DNA from: Thermus neutrinimicus
GTDB lineage: Bacteria; Deinococcota; Deinococci; Deinococcales; Thermaceae
Assembly (NCBI RefSeq): GCF_022760955.1
Contig: NZ_JAKTNU010000001.1
Coordinates: 306,232-370,231, forward strand
Reading direction: 5' to 3'
DNA length: 64,000 nucleotides
The translations under genes and the position numbers were made by a program. Below the pieces are notes generated by a model that made no database searches, was not told the DNA's origin, and worked only from the letters and a program-made list of their open reading frames with translations. Numbering within the stretch: position 1 is the stretch's first letter; every line of letters starts with the position of its first letter. Below, piece after piece: positions 53,171 to 63,941 of the stretch.

Positions 53171-53956
53171 CTAGAACTGGGGTTTCCGCTTTTCCTTAAG
53201 CGCCCTTAAGCCCTCTTCCAGCTCTTCCCCCTGGAACCCCAAAAACTCCAGGGCCAAGGACACCTCAAAGTGGGGCACGAAGGTGCGGAACCAGCTGTTC
53301 AGGGCGTGCTTGGTGAGGCTTAGGGCCTCCTTGGGGCCTTCGGCCAGGCGCGTGGCCACCTCGAGGGCCTTTTCGTACACCCTCTCGTCCTCCACCGCCA
53401 AGGCCACCAGGCCCAGCCGCTCCGCCTCCTCCCCGGTGAGGGGTTCGCCCAGGAGAAGGTGGTACTTGGCCTTGGCCATGCCCACCAGGAGGGGCCACAG
53501 GAGGACGGCATGGTCCCCGGCCGCCACCCCCAGCCTGAGGTGTCCGTCCAGAAGCCTGGCCCGCTTGCCCGCCACCACCACGTCGCTGGCCAGGGCCAAG
53601 GCCAGCCCCGCTCCCACCGCCACCCCCTCCACCGCGGCCACCACCGGCCTGGGGAAGTCCATGGGCCCGAGCACCAGCTCCCTTGCCTCCCAAAAGACCC
53701 GCATCAGGGCCCGGTGGGAGGAGCGCATCTCCTCGATCAGGGCAAAGGAACCCCCCGCGGAGAAGACCCCGCCCTGGCCCCTTAAAAGCACGGCCTTGAC
53801 CTCCTCGAGTTCCCTCAGCTCCCGAAAGACCCGGGCCAAATCCCGGTGGGCCTCGGGGCCCAGGGCGTTGAGTTTTTCCCCCCCCAAGGCGATCTCCAGC
53901 ACCCCGGGCCGGGGCCAGGCGAAGGCGAGGCTGGGGTAACGGGCTTCCAGGTCCAT
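53171..53956 (-). CDS. Enoyl-CoA hydratase/isomerase family protein
   Basis: 261 residues, crotonase fold. The first oxyanion-hole segment is GQGGVFSAGGSFALI and the second VEGVAVGAGLALALASDVVVAGKRARL. At the positions of the two catalytic Glu of classical crotonase I see no clear pair, so hydratase activity is not assured. GGAGG precedes the ATG. A functional link to the rRNA modification gene downstream is not obvious. Confidence 0.87.
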   Translation of the reverse strand: MDLEARYPSLAFAWPRPGVLEIALGGEKLNALGPEAHRDLARVFRELRELEEVKAVLLRGQGGVFSAGGSFALIEEMRSSHRALMRVFWEARELVLGPMDFPRPVVAAVEGVAVGAGLALALASDVVVAGKRARLLDGHLRLGVAAGDHAVLLWPLLVGMAKAKYHLLLGEPLTGEEAERLGLVALAVEDERVYEKALEVATRLAEGPKEALSLTKHALNSWFRTFVPHFEVSLALEFLGFQGEELEEGLRALKEKRKPQF

Positions 53957-53983
53957 GCCTCCATTCTTCCCCCTGCCGGGTGG

Positions 53984-53992
53984 TGATACAAT
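53984..53992 (+). promoter_or_regulatory. Extended -10 of truB, near-leaderless
   Basis: TGATACAAT region: TACAAT (53987-53992) with an upstream TG gives an extended -10. The ATG of truB (54002) begins 9 nt later. Confidence 0.5.
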
Positions 53993-54001
53993 CCCTTAGG
54001 C

Positions 54002-54940
54002 ATGGCCCTCTATGCGGTGGACAAGCCCCTCCACCTCACCTCCCACGATGCGGTGGAGGAGGCGAGGCGCCTTCTCTCTACCCGCCGGGTGGGGCATACC
54101 GGAACCCTGGACCCCTTGGCCACAGGCCTCCTCCTTTTGGTTTCCGAGGAGAGCACCAAGCTGGTCCCCTTCCTCTCGGGGGAGGACAAGGAGTACATCG
54201 CCTGGGTTTCCTTCGGGGCCACCACCCCCACCTTGGATGCGGAAGGGCCGGTGAGCGAGGAAGCGCCGGTGCGCTTTGACCGCAAGGACTTGGAAAGCGT
54301 TCTCCCTTCCTTTTTGAGGCTTAGGGAGCAGGTGCCCCCCCTGTATTCCGCCATCAAGGTGGGGGGGAAAAGGGCCTACGAGGCCGCTCGGGAGGGGAAG
54401 CCCTTGGAGCTTGGCCCAAGGCCGGTGAGGTACCTGGAGGTGGAGCTCCTCGCCTTGGATCCCGAGCCCATACCCCATCCCATCGCTCCCTCGGCCAAGG
54501 GCTGGCGGCTTGCGGAAAAGGGCGGGCGCAAGGTGGAGCTTCCCAGGCCCTTGGGCCCCTACCCCACGGCGGTGATCCGCCTGGTGGTGGGCCCGGGCAC
54601 CTATGTGCGGGCCTTTGCCCGGGACCTGGGGGAAAGGCTCAAGACCAAGGCCTTCCTTTCCGGGCTCGTGCGCACCCGCATCGGCAAGGTGGGGCTGGAG
54701 CGGGCGGTGAAGCTTTCCGAACTCTCCCCGGAAAAGGCCATCCCCGAAACCGATGTCCTGCCCTTTCCCGTGGTGGAGCTATCCCACACCGAGGCCCGGC
54801 GCGTGCTGGAGGGGGTTCCCTTGCCCATCCCCGCCTTGGGGTATGTGGCCTTGGTGGATTCCCGAAGAAGGCTTCTGGCCATCGCTGAGGGTGACGGCTT
54901 CAAGCTCAAGATAAGGCGTGTCTTCGTAAAGGAGGCGTAG
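54002..54940 (+). CDS. truB: tRNA pseudouridine-55 synthase
   Basis: 312 residues. Makes pseudouridine 55 in the T-loop of nearly all tRNAs. Catalytic Asp37 in [30 protein letters not shown] start; [43 protein letters not shown]. The C-terminal PUA-like part includes the short stretch [20 protein letters not shown]. The alanine dehydrogenase gene starts 1 nt after the stop, which suggests one transcript. Confidence 0.96.
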   Translation: MALYAVDKPLHLTSHDAVEEARRLLSTRRVGHTGTLDPLATGLLLLVSEESTKLVPFLSGEDKEYIAWVSFGATTPTLDAEGPVSEEAPVRFDRKDLESVLPSFLRLREQVPPLYSAIKVGGKRAYEAAREGKPLELGPRPVRYLEVELLALDPEPIPHPIAPSAKGWRLAEKGGRKVELPRPLGPYPTAVIRLVVGPGTYVRAFARDLGERLKTKAFLSGLVRTRIGKVGLERAVKLSELSPEKAIPETDVLPFPVVELSHTEARRVLEGVPLPIPALGYVALVDSRRRLLAIAEGDGFKLKIRRVFVKEA

Positions 54941-54941
54941 T

Positions 54942-56051
54942 ATGGTGATCGGCGTACCCAAGGAGATCAAGACCCTGGAGAACCGCGTGGCCATGACCCC
55001 GGGTGGGGTGGAGAGCCTGGTCAAAAGGGGACATACCGTTTTGGTGGAGCGGGGTGCGGGTGTGGGTTCCGGCCTATCCGACGCCGAGTACGAGCGGGCG
55101 GGGGCCGAGCTGGTGAGCCGGGAAGAGGCCTGGGGGGCGGAGATAGTGGTAAAGGTAAAGGAACCCCTTCCCGATGAGTACCCCTTTTTGCGCCCCGGGC
55201 TTATCCTCTTCACCTACTTGCACCTGGCTGCGGATCGTACCCTCACGGAGGCCATGCTGCAAAGCGGGGTCACGGGTATCGCCTATGAAACCGTGCAACT
55301 TCCCGATGGTTCCTTGCCCCTCCTGGTTCCCATGAGCGAGGTGGCGGGGCGCATGGCCCCCCAGGTGGGGGCTCAGTTCCTGGAGAAGCCCCATGGGGGC
55401 CGGGGGGTTCTTCTGGGCGGGGTTCCCGGGGTAGCCCCGGCCAGCGTGGTCATCCTGGGGGGTGGCACCGTGGGCACCAACGCCGCCAAGATCGCCTTGG
55501 GCATGGGAGCCCAGGTGACCATCCTGGATGTGAACCACAGGCGCCTCCAGTACCTGGATGATATCTTCGCGGGCAGGGTGGTCACCCTCACCGCCACCGA
55601 GGCCAACATCAAGAAGAGTATCCAGCACGCCGACCTACTCATTGGGGCGGTTTTGGTGCCGGGGGCCAAGGCCCCCAAGCTGGTTACCCGGGATATGCTT
55701 CCCCTCATGAAGGAGGGCTCGGTGATCGTGGATGTGGCCGTGGACCAAGGGGGATGCGTGGAAACCATCCGCCCCACCACCCACGCCGAGCCCACTTACG
55801 TGGTGGAGGGGGTGGTGCACTATGGGGTGGCCAACATGCCGGGAGCGGTGCCCAGGACCAGCACCTTTGCCCTCACCAACCAGACCCTGCCCTACGTCTT
55901 GAAGCTGGCGGAGAAGGGCCTAGAGGCCCTCTTGGAGGATGGTGCCCTTCTCAAGGGCTTGAACACCCACAAGGGGCTCCTCACCCACCCCGGGGTGGCG
56001 GAGGCCTTTGGCCTACCCTATACTCCCCCAGAGGAGGCCCTAAGGAGGTAG
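54942..56051 (+). CDS. ald: Alanine dehydrogenase
   Basis: 369 residues. NAD-dependent interconversion of alanine and pyruvate plus ammonia. Family residues: Arg15 in [10 protein letters not shown], Lys73 in VVKVKEP, His95 in TYLHLAAD, Asp in [13 protein letters not shown]; Rossmann loop [22 protein letters not shown]. Full-length and well conserved, in contrast to the paralog at 9099. RBS GGAGG lies upstream, within the truB end. The Asp23 gene begins 1 nt after its stop. Confidence 0.96.
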   Translation: MVIGVPKEIKTLENRVAMTPGGVESLVKRGHTVLVERGAGVGSGLSDAEYERAGAELVSREEAWGAEIVVKVKEPLPDEYPFLRPGLILFTYLHLAADRTLTEAMLQSGVTGIAYETVQLPDGSLPLLVPMSEVAGRMAPQVGAQFLEKPHGGRGVLLGGVPGVAPASVVILGGGTVGTNAAKIALGMGAQVTILDVNHRRLQYLDDIFAGRVVTLTATEANIKKSIQHADLLIGAVLVPGAKAPKLVTRDMLPLMKEGSVIVDVAVDQGGCVETIRPTTHAEPTYVVEGVVHYGVANMPGAVPRTSTFALTNQTLPYVLKLAEKGLEALLEDGALLKGLNTHKGLLTHPGVAEAFGLPYTPPEEALRR

Positions 56052-56052
56052 G

Positions 56053-56394
56053 ATGCAGGGACGGGTAACGGTGACCGAGGGGGCCTTGGCCTCCTTGTTG
56101 GCCCTGGCGGCCCATGAGGTGCCGGGGGTGGTGGGGATGGCCCCGGCAGGGCTGAAGGACCAGGTGGTGCGCATTCTGGGGCGGCAGGAGGCCAGCGAGG
56201 GCGTGGTGGTGCGCCAGGACCCGGCCAGCCCCGGCAAGTACGCCGTGGACCTCTACGTGGTGGTGGCGGTGGGAACCCGCATCCCCACGGTGGTGGAGTC
56301 CCTGGCGGAGCGGGTGGCCTTTGCCGCCAAAAAGCTCGCGGGGGTGGAGCTTTCCCAGGTGCGGGTGCACGTGGTGGGGGTGGGGCGTGGCTAG
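56053..56394 (+). CDS. Asp23/Gls24 family protein
   Basis: 113 residues: GRVTVTEGALASLLALAAHEVPGVVGMA, then VVVRQDPASPGKYAVDLYVVVAVGTRIPTVVESLAERVAFAAKKLAGVELSQVRVHVVGV. Family of small alkaline-shock or envelope-stress proteins. As in many bacteria it directly precedes the fatty-acid kinase FakA-like gene and overlaps it by 8 nt, which points to a shared role. Confidence 0.9.
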   Translation: MQGRVTVTEGALASLLALAAHEVPGVVGMAPAGLKDQVVRILGRQEASEGVVVRQDPASPGKYAVDLYVVVAVGTRIPTVVESLAERVAFAAKKLAGVELSQVRVHVVGVGRG

Positions 56395-57952
56395 CCTTAG
56401 CCCCGGGGAGGTGGCCGAGGCCTTCCGCTACGCCACCGACTGGTTTTCCGTGTTTGTGGAGGAGATCAACGCCCTCAACGTCTACCCCGTCCCCGACGGG
56501 GACACGGGTACCAACATGCACCTCACCCTCCAGTCCGCCCGGCGGGAGCTGGATCTGGCCGACACCTCCAGGATGCCGGAGGTGGCCTGGGCCATCGCCT
56601 ACGGGAGCCTTTTGGGGGCCCGGGGGAACAGCGGGGTGATCCTTTCCCAGATCCTGAAGGGCTTCAGCGAGGCCCTGCGCAAGAGGGAGCGGCTGGATGC
56701 CTCCACCCTGGCCGAGGCCCTGCGCCTGGGGGCGGAAACCGGGTACAAGGCGGTGATGAAGCCGGTGGAGGGCACCATCCTCACCGTGGCCCGGGCGGCT
56801 GGGGAGGGAGGCCAGGGGGAGACCCTCGAGGAGACCCTGGAAAATGCCCTTAGGGCTGCCCAAAAGGCCCTGGAGAGGACCCCGGACCTCCTTCCCGTGC
56901 TGAAGCAAGCGGGGGTGGTGGACGCCGGGGGTGCGGGGTATGTGCGCTTTTTGGAGGGCATCCGGGGATACCTCCTGGGGCTGCCCCTGCCCGAGCCCCC
57001 CAAGGTGGAACGCTACGCCCAGACCGCCTTCGCCACCGAGGAGTTTGGCTACTGCACGGAGTTCCTCATGGAGGGGGTGGAGGTCCCCATTGAGAGGATC
57101 CGGGAGGCAGTGGCGCCTTTTGGGGACTCCCTCTTGGTGGTGGGGGCCGAGGGGTATGTGAAGGGGCACATCCACACCGACGACCCCGATGGCCTCCTGG
57201 CCACCGTGGCCCGCTTTGGCCGCATGGTGCGCACCAAGGTGGAGGACATGACCGAGCAGCACACGGAGATCCTGGCCATGGTGGGAGCGGGGGAGGAGGC
57301 TCCCCCTCCCACGGGCCTGGTGGCGGTGGCCCTGGGGCACGGCCCCACCCGGGCCTTCCGCAGCCTGGGGGCCCGGGTGGTGGCGGGAGGGCAGACGCAA
57401 AACCCCAGCGTGGAGGACCTGCTGGCCGCCATCAGGAGCGTGGCGAGCCCCAGGGTGATCCTCCTCCCCAACAACCCCAACGTCTTCCTGGCAGCGGAGA
57501 AGGCGGCGGAGCTGGCCAAGGGGCTGGGCAAAGAGGTGCACGTGCTCCAAACCCGCACCCTGGGCCAGGGCCTAGCGGCGGCGGTGCGCTACCTGCCCGA
57601 GGGGGAGGTGGAGGAGCTTTTGCCCGAGATGGAGGAGGCCATGAAGGGGGCGGTGACCCTCGAGGTCACCTGGGCCAGCCGGGACGCCGAGGTGGATGGG
57701 GTCAAGGTGTTAAAGGATAAGCCCATCGGGCTTTTGGATGGCAGGCTGGTCCTCATGGGGGAAACCCCCGAGGAGGTGCTGGAGGGCCTTATCCGTCTGG
57801 CCGGGGAGGGCAAGGATGTCCTCACCCTATTCCTGGGCCCCAACGCTTCCAAGGAAAAGGCTGAGGAGGTGGCCAGGGGGTTCCCGGGGCTTGTGGTGGA
57901 GATCCTCCCCGGGGGGCCCGACCTTTACGCCTACCTGGGGGTCCTGGAATAG
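56387..57952 (+). CDS. fakA: DAK2-domain fatty-acid kinase (FakA-like)
   Basis: 521 residues from GTG 56387. N-terminal DhaL/DAK2 domain: NVYPVPDGDTGTNMHLTLQSA (metal-binding Asp triad) and LLGARGNSGVILSQILKGF. The middle and C-terminal parts (FATEEFGYCTEFLMEG, KGHIHTDDPDGLLA, LLPNNPNVFLAAEKAAEL) match the YloV/FakA family. In Firmicutes FakA phosphorylates fatty acids held by FakB. No FakB gene is present in the window. Confidence 0.93.
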   Translation: MASLSPGEVAEAFRYATDWFSVFVEEINALNVYPVPDGDTGTNMHLTLQSARRELDLADTSRMPEVAWAIAYGSLLGARGNSGVILSQILKGFSEALRKRERLDASTLAEALRLGAETGYKAVMKPVEGTILTVARAAGEGGQGETLEETLENALRAAQKALERTPDLLPVLKQAGVVDAGGAGYVRFLEGIRGYLLGLPLPEPPKVERYAQTAFATEEFGYCTEFLMEGVEVPIERIREAVAPFGDSLLVVGAEGYVKGHIHTDDPDGLLATVARFGRMVRTKVEDMTEQHTEILAMVGAGEEAPPPTGLVAVALGHGPTRAFRSLGARVVAGGQTQNPSVEDLLAAIRSVASPRVILLPNNPNVFLAAEKAAELAKGLGKEVHVLQTRTLGQGLAAAVRYLPEGEVEELLPEMEEAMKGAVTLEVTWASRDAEVDGVKVLKDKPIGLLDGRLVLMGETPEEVLEGLIRLAGEGKDVLTLFLGPNASKEKAEEVARGFPGLVVEILPGGPDLYAYLGVLE

Positions 57953-57991
57953 GCTAAAGGAAACCTAAGCCCCCTCCCCCCTTTCCCAGGC

Positions 57992-57997
57992 TATACT
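57992..57997 (+). promoter_or_regulatory. -10 box of lipoprotein gene (led transcript)
   Basis: TATACT 18 nt before the ATG at 58016, with the Shine-Dalgarno GGGAGG between them. Useful contrast to the leaderless promoters in this window. Confidence 0.5.
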
Positions 57998-58015
57998 GAG
58001 GGAAAGGGAGGTTTT

Positions 58016-58822
58016 ATGGGGTGGATAACCAGAGGGGTGGTTCTGGGCTTGGCGGTCCTCGCCCTCGGAGCTTGCAATCTCCAGGCTACCCCGCCCGTGA
58101 GCGGGGAGTTGCCCGTGGGGGGTTGGGTGATCGCTCCCTTGCCAGAAGCCCAGGAGAGCGGGGGAGAGCTTCGCCCTGGGGTGAGGGTCTATCGCATCCC
58201 CCTTGCCCAGGGCGGTGCGGTGAGGGTGAGCGCGGTTTCCGCCGACCTTCAAGGGAGGGCCCGGCTTCGCCTGGTGCTTTTGGACGATAGGGGAGTGGTG
58301 CAGGCGGTGAGCGTGGCCCGCCACTATTTCGCCGCCCGGCAGGAGCTTGCCCCCCTTTCCCTCCGACCCCAGATCACCTCTGACCCCGGGTACCGCCTGA
58401 ACTTCAAGGGGCAGGGGGGCCAGGTCTTTTACCTTCGGGTGGAAAACTACGCCTTAAGCCCGGATCAGGTAACCCTTTACGCCGAGCCCTTTATCCCCAA
58501 TCCCGCGGGGAACGGGGAGGCCTTCGCCTCTGGGAGCCGGCAGGGGGCCATTGAGTTCGTGGGGGAGTTTGACCGGTACGACGTTTCCACCGCCACAGGC
58601 TACCTCCGCTTCACCTATTCCGGCCCCCTGGACCTGGTGGCCCTCCTCTACTTCTCGCCCCAAGACCCGAGCCCCTTGGTCCTGGACCCGGTGGTGAACT
58701 GCGCCGACATCTCCCCCACCACCCTGCTGGTGGTGCGGGATAGGGGCCAGGCCCGGGCGGGTTTTGACGAGGAAAATAGCGGCCGTTATCGGCTGGAGAT
58801 CTCCTCCAACCCCTGCCCCTAG
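58016..58822 (+). CDS. Secreted lipoprotein of unknown function
   Basis: 268 residues. Signal peptide with lipobox LALGAC (Cys20). The mature part is beta-rich, with GELPVGGWVIAPLPEA, GRARLRLVLLDDRGVVQ, GQVFYLRVENYALSPDQVTLY and a second similar block EFVGEFDRYDVSTATGYLRFTY. These resemble pre-peptidase C-terminal-type jelly-rolls, tentative. Two late cysteines (NCADIS, NPCP) could pair. TATACT at 57992-57997 and GGGAGG before the ATG give a normal, led transcript. Confidence 0.75.
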   Translation: MGWITRGVVLGLAVLALGACNLQATPPVSGELPVGGWVIAPLPEAQESGGELRPGVRVYRIPLAQGGAVRVSAVSADLQGRARLRLVLLDDRGVVQAVSVARHYFAARQELAPLSLRPQITSDPGYRLNFKGQGGQVFYLRVENYALSPDQVTLYAEPFIPNPAGNGEAFASGSRQGAIEFVGEFDRYDVSTATGYLRFTYSGPLDLVALLYFSPQDPSPLVLDPVVNCADISPTTLLVVRDRGQARAGFDEENSGRYRLEISSNPCP

Positions 58823-58943
58823 GCTTCTTTGACGGGGCTTAGCTTGGGGTAAAGGGGCTTAAGGAATTTCTAATGCAAAGCACCCTAAAGTTCTCCCTTT
58901 CCTGCGGGGTTCCTGAGTTGTTGTAACCATTCCATCTCTGCTA

Positions 58944-58970
58944 GGGGGCGGCCTGGATGAGGCCCCCCCT
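58944..58970 (+). terminator. Hairpin downstream of the lipoprotein gene
   Basis: GGGGG-c-GGCCT / AGGCC-CCCCC (58944-58954 with 58960-58969), 5-nt loop, followed by TTCATGG. A strong stem but a poor T tract. The rest of 58823-59019 has AT-richer sequence than its surroundings and an AAACCT/AGGTTT hairpin, with no recognised gene. Confidence 0.45.
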
Positions 58971-59019
58971 TCATGGTTCTCAGAAACCTCCAGGTTTGAC
59001 CCGCATACTCAGGGGCGCT

Positions 59020-59448
59020 ATGCGGGGTTTGCTGATCGTGCTCCTTTCCGCCCTGGCCGTTGCCGGGGCCTGGGCCCAGACGGGGGGTCGAAAGACCATG
59101 GTCCTCGAGGCCACCGCCTACACCTCCAGCGTGCGGGAGACCGACTCCACTCCCTTCATCACCGCCACGGGCATGCGCACCCGCCTGGGGGTCCTGGCGG
59201 TGAGCCCGGACCTTCTCAAGGTCCTGCCCTTCGGCACCAAGGTGCGCCTTAAGGACCTGGGTTCCGTGTACGGCCGCGGCCGGGGGCAGTTTGACTACCT
59301 TTTCCGGGACCGCATCTTTGTGGTGGCCGACGTGATGCACCCCAGGATGCGGGAAAAGGTGGATGTTTGGCTTCCCGACCGGGCCACGGCCTTGCGCTTT
59401 GGCCGCAGGGTGGTAAGCCTCGAGGTGGTGGAGTACCCCAGGCGTTAG
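59020..59448 (+). CDS. Secreted 3D-domain (Asp-Asp-Asp) protein
   Basis: 142 residues from ATG 59020, with AGGGG five bases upstream. Signal peptide MRGLLIVLLSALAVAGAWAQ. The 3D domain: VLEATAYTSSVRETDSTPFITATGMRTR, GVLAVSPDLLKVLPFGTKVRL and FVVADVMHPRMREKVDVWLPDRATALRFGRR, supplying the Asp residues expected of the lytic-transglycosylase-like double-psi barrel. Probably acts on peptidoglycan. The open frame upstream of 59020 is less likely. Confidence 0.85.
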   Translation: MRGLLIVLLSALAVAGAWAQTGGRKTMVLEATAYTSSVRETDSTPFITATGMRTRLGVLAVSPDLLKVLPFGTKVRLKDLGSVYGRGRGQFDYLFRDRIFVVADVMHPRMREKVDVWLPDRATALRFGRRVVSLEVVEYPRR

Positions 59449-59454
59449 AGCCCG

Positions 59455-59460
59455 TATCCT
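59455..59460 (+). promoter_or_regulatory. -10-like box of FtsX-family permease, leaderless geometry
   Basis: TATCCT, 6 nt before the GTG at 59467. No clear -35. Confidence 0.4.
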
Positions 59461-59466
59461 AAGGGC

Positions 59467-60588
59467 GTGCGCTTTGCCCTTTTCCTGGCTCTGGCTCACC
59501 TCAGGCGAAGGCCCCTGCAGACGGGGCTGGCCCTGCTGGGGGTAGGGGTGGGGGTGGCGGTCCTCCTCACCGCCCTCTCCCTCACCAACGGTTTTGTCAG
59601 CGGCCTGGTGCGGGCTACCCTGAAGGCCTACCCCCACCTGGTCCTCTTCAGCCAGAGCGAGGAGCTGCCTCCTTTTCCCGGGCGGGACCATCCCGGGGTG
59701 GAGGCCTACGCCCCCTTTGCCGCCACTAAGGCCCTTTTAACCCGCCCGGCGGAGGGCGCCAGGGGCCCGGGGGTGGACTTCGCCACCCTGGTGGGCCTGG
59801 GCGAGGGCGGGGAGGCCCTTTACCCGGAGCTGGGCCTAAGGCTGGAGCCCGGGGGTATCTACCTGGGCTCGGCCCTGCAGCAGTCTTTGGGGGCCTTTGT
59901 GGGGGATAGGCTTTACGCCATGTCCGCCACCCAGGAGCGGGTGGAGCTTAAGGTTTTGGGGGCTTTTCGTACCGGTAACTATCTCCTGGATTCCGCCTAC
60001 GCCTTTGTGGACCTAAGGACGGTGGAAAGGCTTTCCGGGATAAGGGCTCAAGGGTACCAGGTGCGCCTCAAGGACCCCTGGCGGGCCAAGGAGCTGGGTG
60101 GGGAACTGGCGGGTACCCGCTTCTTCCCCCAGGCCTGGCAGGATACCCAGCGCACCCTTTTGGAGCAGCTTTCCCTGCAGAAGCGGGTTTTGGGCATCCT
60201 GATCTTTCTGATCGTGGCGGTGGCCGCCCTTGGGGTGGCCAACCTCCTGGTGCTCAAGGTGGTGGAGAAGACCCCGGAGATCGCCCTTCTTCGGGCCATG
60301 GGGGCCTCGAAGCTCACCGTGGGGATGGTCTTCGCCCTGGAAGGGGCCTTCCTGGGCTTTGGTGGGGTTCTTTTGGGAAATATCTTGGGTTATCTCCTTT
60401 GCCTCTACCTATCCCTCCGCCCGGTGGACCTTCCCGGGGAGCTTTACTTCCTCACCCACCTGCCCGTGGAGATGCGCCTTTCCGACTTCCTTCAGGTGAG
60501 CGGCGCAAGCCTTTTCGCCACCTTCCTCTCCGCCCTTTTGCCCCTCTTCCGCGCCCTAAGGGTCCAGCCCGGGGTGGTGCTGAGGTAG
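59467..60588 (+). CDS. FtsX/LolE-family ABC permease
   Basis: 373 residues from GTG 59467. One N-terminal transmembrane helix (GLALLGVGVGVAVLLTALSL), a periplasmic MacB-like domain (about 50-225) and three C-terminal helices (LIFLIVAVAALGVANLLVLK, FALEGAFLGFGGVLLGNILGYLLCLYL, GASLFATFLSALLPLFRAL). The KTPEIALLRAMGAS coupling region is typical of FtsX/LolC/E proteins. An ATPase partner is not adjacent here. It may move lipoproteins or regulate a wall hydrolase such as the preceding 3D protein (inference). Confidence 0.85.
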   Translation: MRFALFLALAHLRRRPLQTGLALLGVGVGVAVLLTALSLTNGFVSGLVRATLKAYPHLVLFSQSEELPPFPGRDHPGVEAYAPFAATKALLTRPAEGARGPGVDFATLVGLGEGGEALYPELGLRLEPGGIYLGSALQQSLGAFVGDRLYAMSATQERVELKVLGAFRTGNYLLDSAYAFVDLRTVERLSGIRAQGYQVRLKDPWRAKELGGELAGTRFFPQAWQDTQRTLLEQLSLQKRVLGILIFLIVAVAALGVANLLVLKVVEKTPEIALLRAMGASKLTVGMVFALEGAFLGFGGVLLGNILGYLLCLYLSLRPVDLPGELYFLTHLPVEMRLSDFLQVSGASLFATFLSALLPLFRALRVQPGVVLR

Positions 60589-60628
60589 TTGCCAAAAGGA
60601 GCCTCCTGCCCTAGACTCTTTAGGGCGG

Positions 60629-60703
60629 GCCGGTGTAGCTCAGCGGTAGAGCAACCGCCTCGTAAGCGGTAGGTCGCCGGTTCGAATCCGGCCACCGGCT
60701 CCA
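60629..60703 (+). tRNA. tRNA-Thr (anticodon CGT)
   Basis: Full cloverleaf: acceptor GCCGGTG / CACCGGC, D-stem GCTC/GAGC, anticodon stem ACCGC/GCGGT with loop CTCGTAA (anticodon CGT reads ACG, Thr), T-arm GCCGG-TTCGAAT-CCGGC, discriminator T and encoded CCA at 60701-60703. All stems are perfect. Confidence 0.97.
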
Positions 60704-60724
60704 GGCCAAGCCCATCCCTTTAAG

Positions 60725-60748
60725 CCCCGCCGGCTGGCGGGGTTTTCC
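60725..60748 (+). terminator. Terminator after tRNA-Thr
   Basis: CCCCGCC / GGCGGGG stem (60725-60731 with 60736-60742), loop GGCT, then TTTTCC. Separates the tRNA from the str operon promoter. Confidence 0.8.
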
Positions 60749-60758
60749 TTTGCCGCGC

Positions 60759-60787
60759 TTGCCAAAATGCCCCTTGCCCTGTACACT
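60759..60787 (+). promoter_or_regulatory. str operon promoter
   Basis: TTGCCA (60759-60764), exactly 17 nt, TACACT (60782-60787). The start of rpsL is about 125 nt downstream, so this transcript has a long leader. Confidence 0.65.
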
Positions 60788-60794
60788 AGTCAAG

Positions 60795-60916
60795 TTGAGG
60801 GCCCTCAGGGCCAGCCCCTGGTCCTGAGGGTGCTGCCCTGTGTGGGCGAACGTCGGGGGAAGGGCCTTCCCCCGGGTGGATCTTGAGAACACGGGGGCAA
60901 GTCCAAGAAGAAGGGA
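60795..60916 (+). promoter_or_regulatory. Structured 5' leader of the str operon
   Basis: Two stable hairpins: CCCTCAGG ... CCTGAGGG (60802-60830) with an inner CCAG/CTGG, and GGGGGAA/TTCCCCC (60855-60873). Possible site of ribosomal-protein feedback or transcription control; not a terminator, as no T tract follows. Confidence 0.45.
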
Positions 60917-61330
60917 GTGGTGGCACTGCCGACGATCAACCAGCTGGTCAGAAAGGGCCGCGAGAAGGTCCAGAAGAAGAGCAAGGTTCCGGCCTTGAAG
61001 GGGTCGCCTTTCCGCCGGGGAGTGTGCACCGTGGTGCGCACCGTAACCCCCAAGAAGCCCAACTCCGCCTTGCGTAAGGTGGCCAAGGTGCGCCTTACCT
61101 CGGGGTACGAGGTAACCGCCTACATCCCTGGCGAGGGGCACAACCTGCAGGAGCACTCCGTGGTCCTCATCCGGGGTGGCCGTGTGAAGGACCTGCCGGG
61201 TGTGCGCTACCACATCGTGCGTGGGGTCTACGACACCCAAGGGGTGAAGGACCGCAAGAAGAGCCGCTCCAAGTACGGGACCAAGAAGCCCAAGGAGACC
61301 AAGGGCGCGGCTCCGGCCAAGAAGAAGTAG
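60917..61330 (+). CDS. rpsL: 30S ribosomal protein S12
   Basis: 137 residues from GTG 60917 ([10 protein letters not shown], the N-terminus known for Thermus S12; the second codon is also GTG). Decoding-site segment [17 protein letters not shown] carries the streptomycin-determining lysines in wild-type form (Lys46/Lys47, E. coli 42/43). [14 protein letters not shown] has the Asp that is methylthiolated in many bacteria. First gene of the str operon; rpsG follows after 7 nt. Confidence 0.98.
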   Translation: MVALPTINQLVRKGREKVQKKSKVPALKGSPFRRGVCTVVRTVTPKKPNSALRKVAKVRLTSGYEVTAYIPGEGHNLQEHSVVLIRGGRVKDLPGVRYHIVRGVYDTQGVKDRKKSRSKYGTKKPKETKGAAPAKKK

Positions 61331-61337
61331 GTGAACT

Positions 61338-61808
61338 ATGGCACGGAGAAGAAGAGCAGAGGTACGCCAACTCCAACCCGACCTGGTCTACGGGGATGTG
61401 GTGGTGTCGGCCTTCATCAACAAGATCATGCGGGATGGCAAGAAGAACCTGGCCGCCCGCATCTTCTACGATGCCTGCCGCATCATCCAGGAAAAGACCG
61501 GGCAGGAGCCCTTAAAGGTCTTTAAGCAGGCGGTGGAGAACGTGAAGCCCCGGATGGAGGTGCGTTCCCGCCGCGTGGGTGGGGCCAACTACCAGGTGCC
61601 CATGGAGGTCTCCCCCAGAAGGCAGCAGTCCTTGGCCCTGCGCTGGCTGGTCCAGGCGGCCAATGCGCGTTCCGAGCGGGGGGCTGCCGTGCGCATCGCC
61701 CATGAGCTCATGGACGCAGCCGAGGGCAAGGGCGGAGCGATAAAGAAGAAAGAGGACGTGGAGCGCATGGCCGAGGCCAACCGCGCCTACGCCCACTACC
61801 GGTGGTAA
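61338..61808 (+). CDS. rpsG: 30S ribosomal protein S7
   Basis: 156 residues, normal length: [75 protein letters not shown] and the C-terminal [10 protein letters not shown]. Binds the 3' major domain of 16S rRNA and nucleates head assembly; in other bacteria S7 represses its own operon. fusA starts 3 nt after the stop. Confidence 0.98.
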   Translation: MARRRRAEVRQLQPDLVYGDVVVSAFINKIMRDGKKNLAARIFYDACRIIQEKTGQEPLKVFKQAVENVKPRMEVRSRRVGGANYQVPMEVSPRRQQSLALRWLVQAANARSERGAAVRIAHELMDAAEGKGGAIKKKEDVERMAEANRAYAHYRW

Positions 61809-61811
61809 GCC

Positions 61812-63887
<2,076 letters not shown>

Positions 63888-63941
63888 GAATGCAGGGGGT
63901 GGGCCTGCGGGCCTGCCCCGCATACGGAAAGGAGAGCGAGG

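Noticed and set aside
58823..59019. Possible cyclic-di-AMP (ydaO) riboswitch before the 3D-domain gene
   Set aside because: The gene type fits, but I could not match the conserved core segments of that riboswitch in the sequence.
58996..59022. TTGACC-17-TATGCG promoter for the 3D-domain gene
   Set aside because: The supposed -10 overlaps the ATG, which would place the RNA start inside the coding region; AGGGG before the ATG points to a led transcript.
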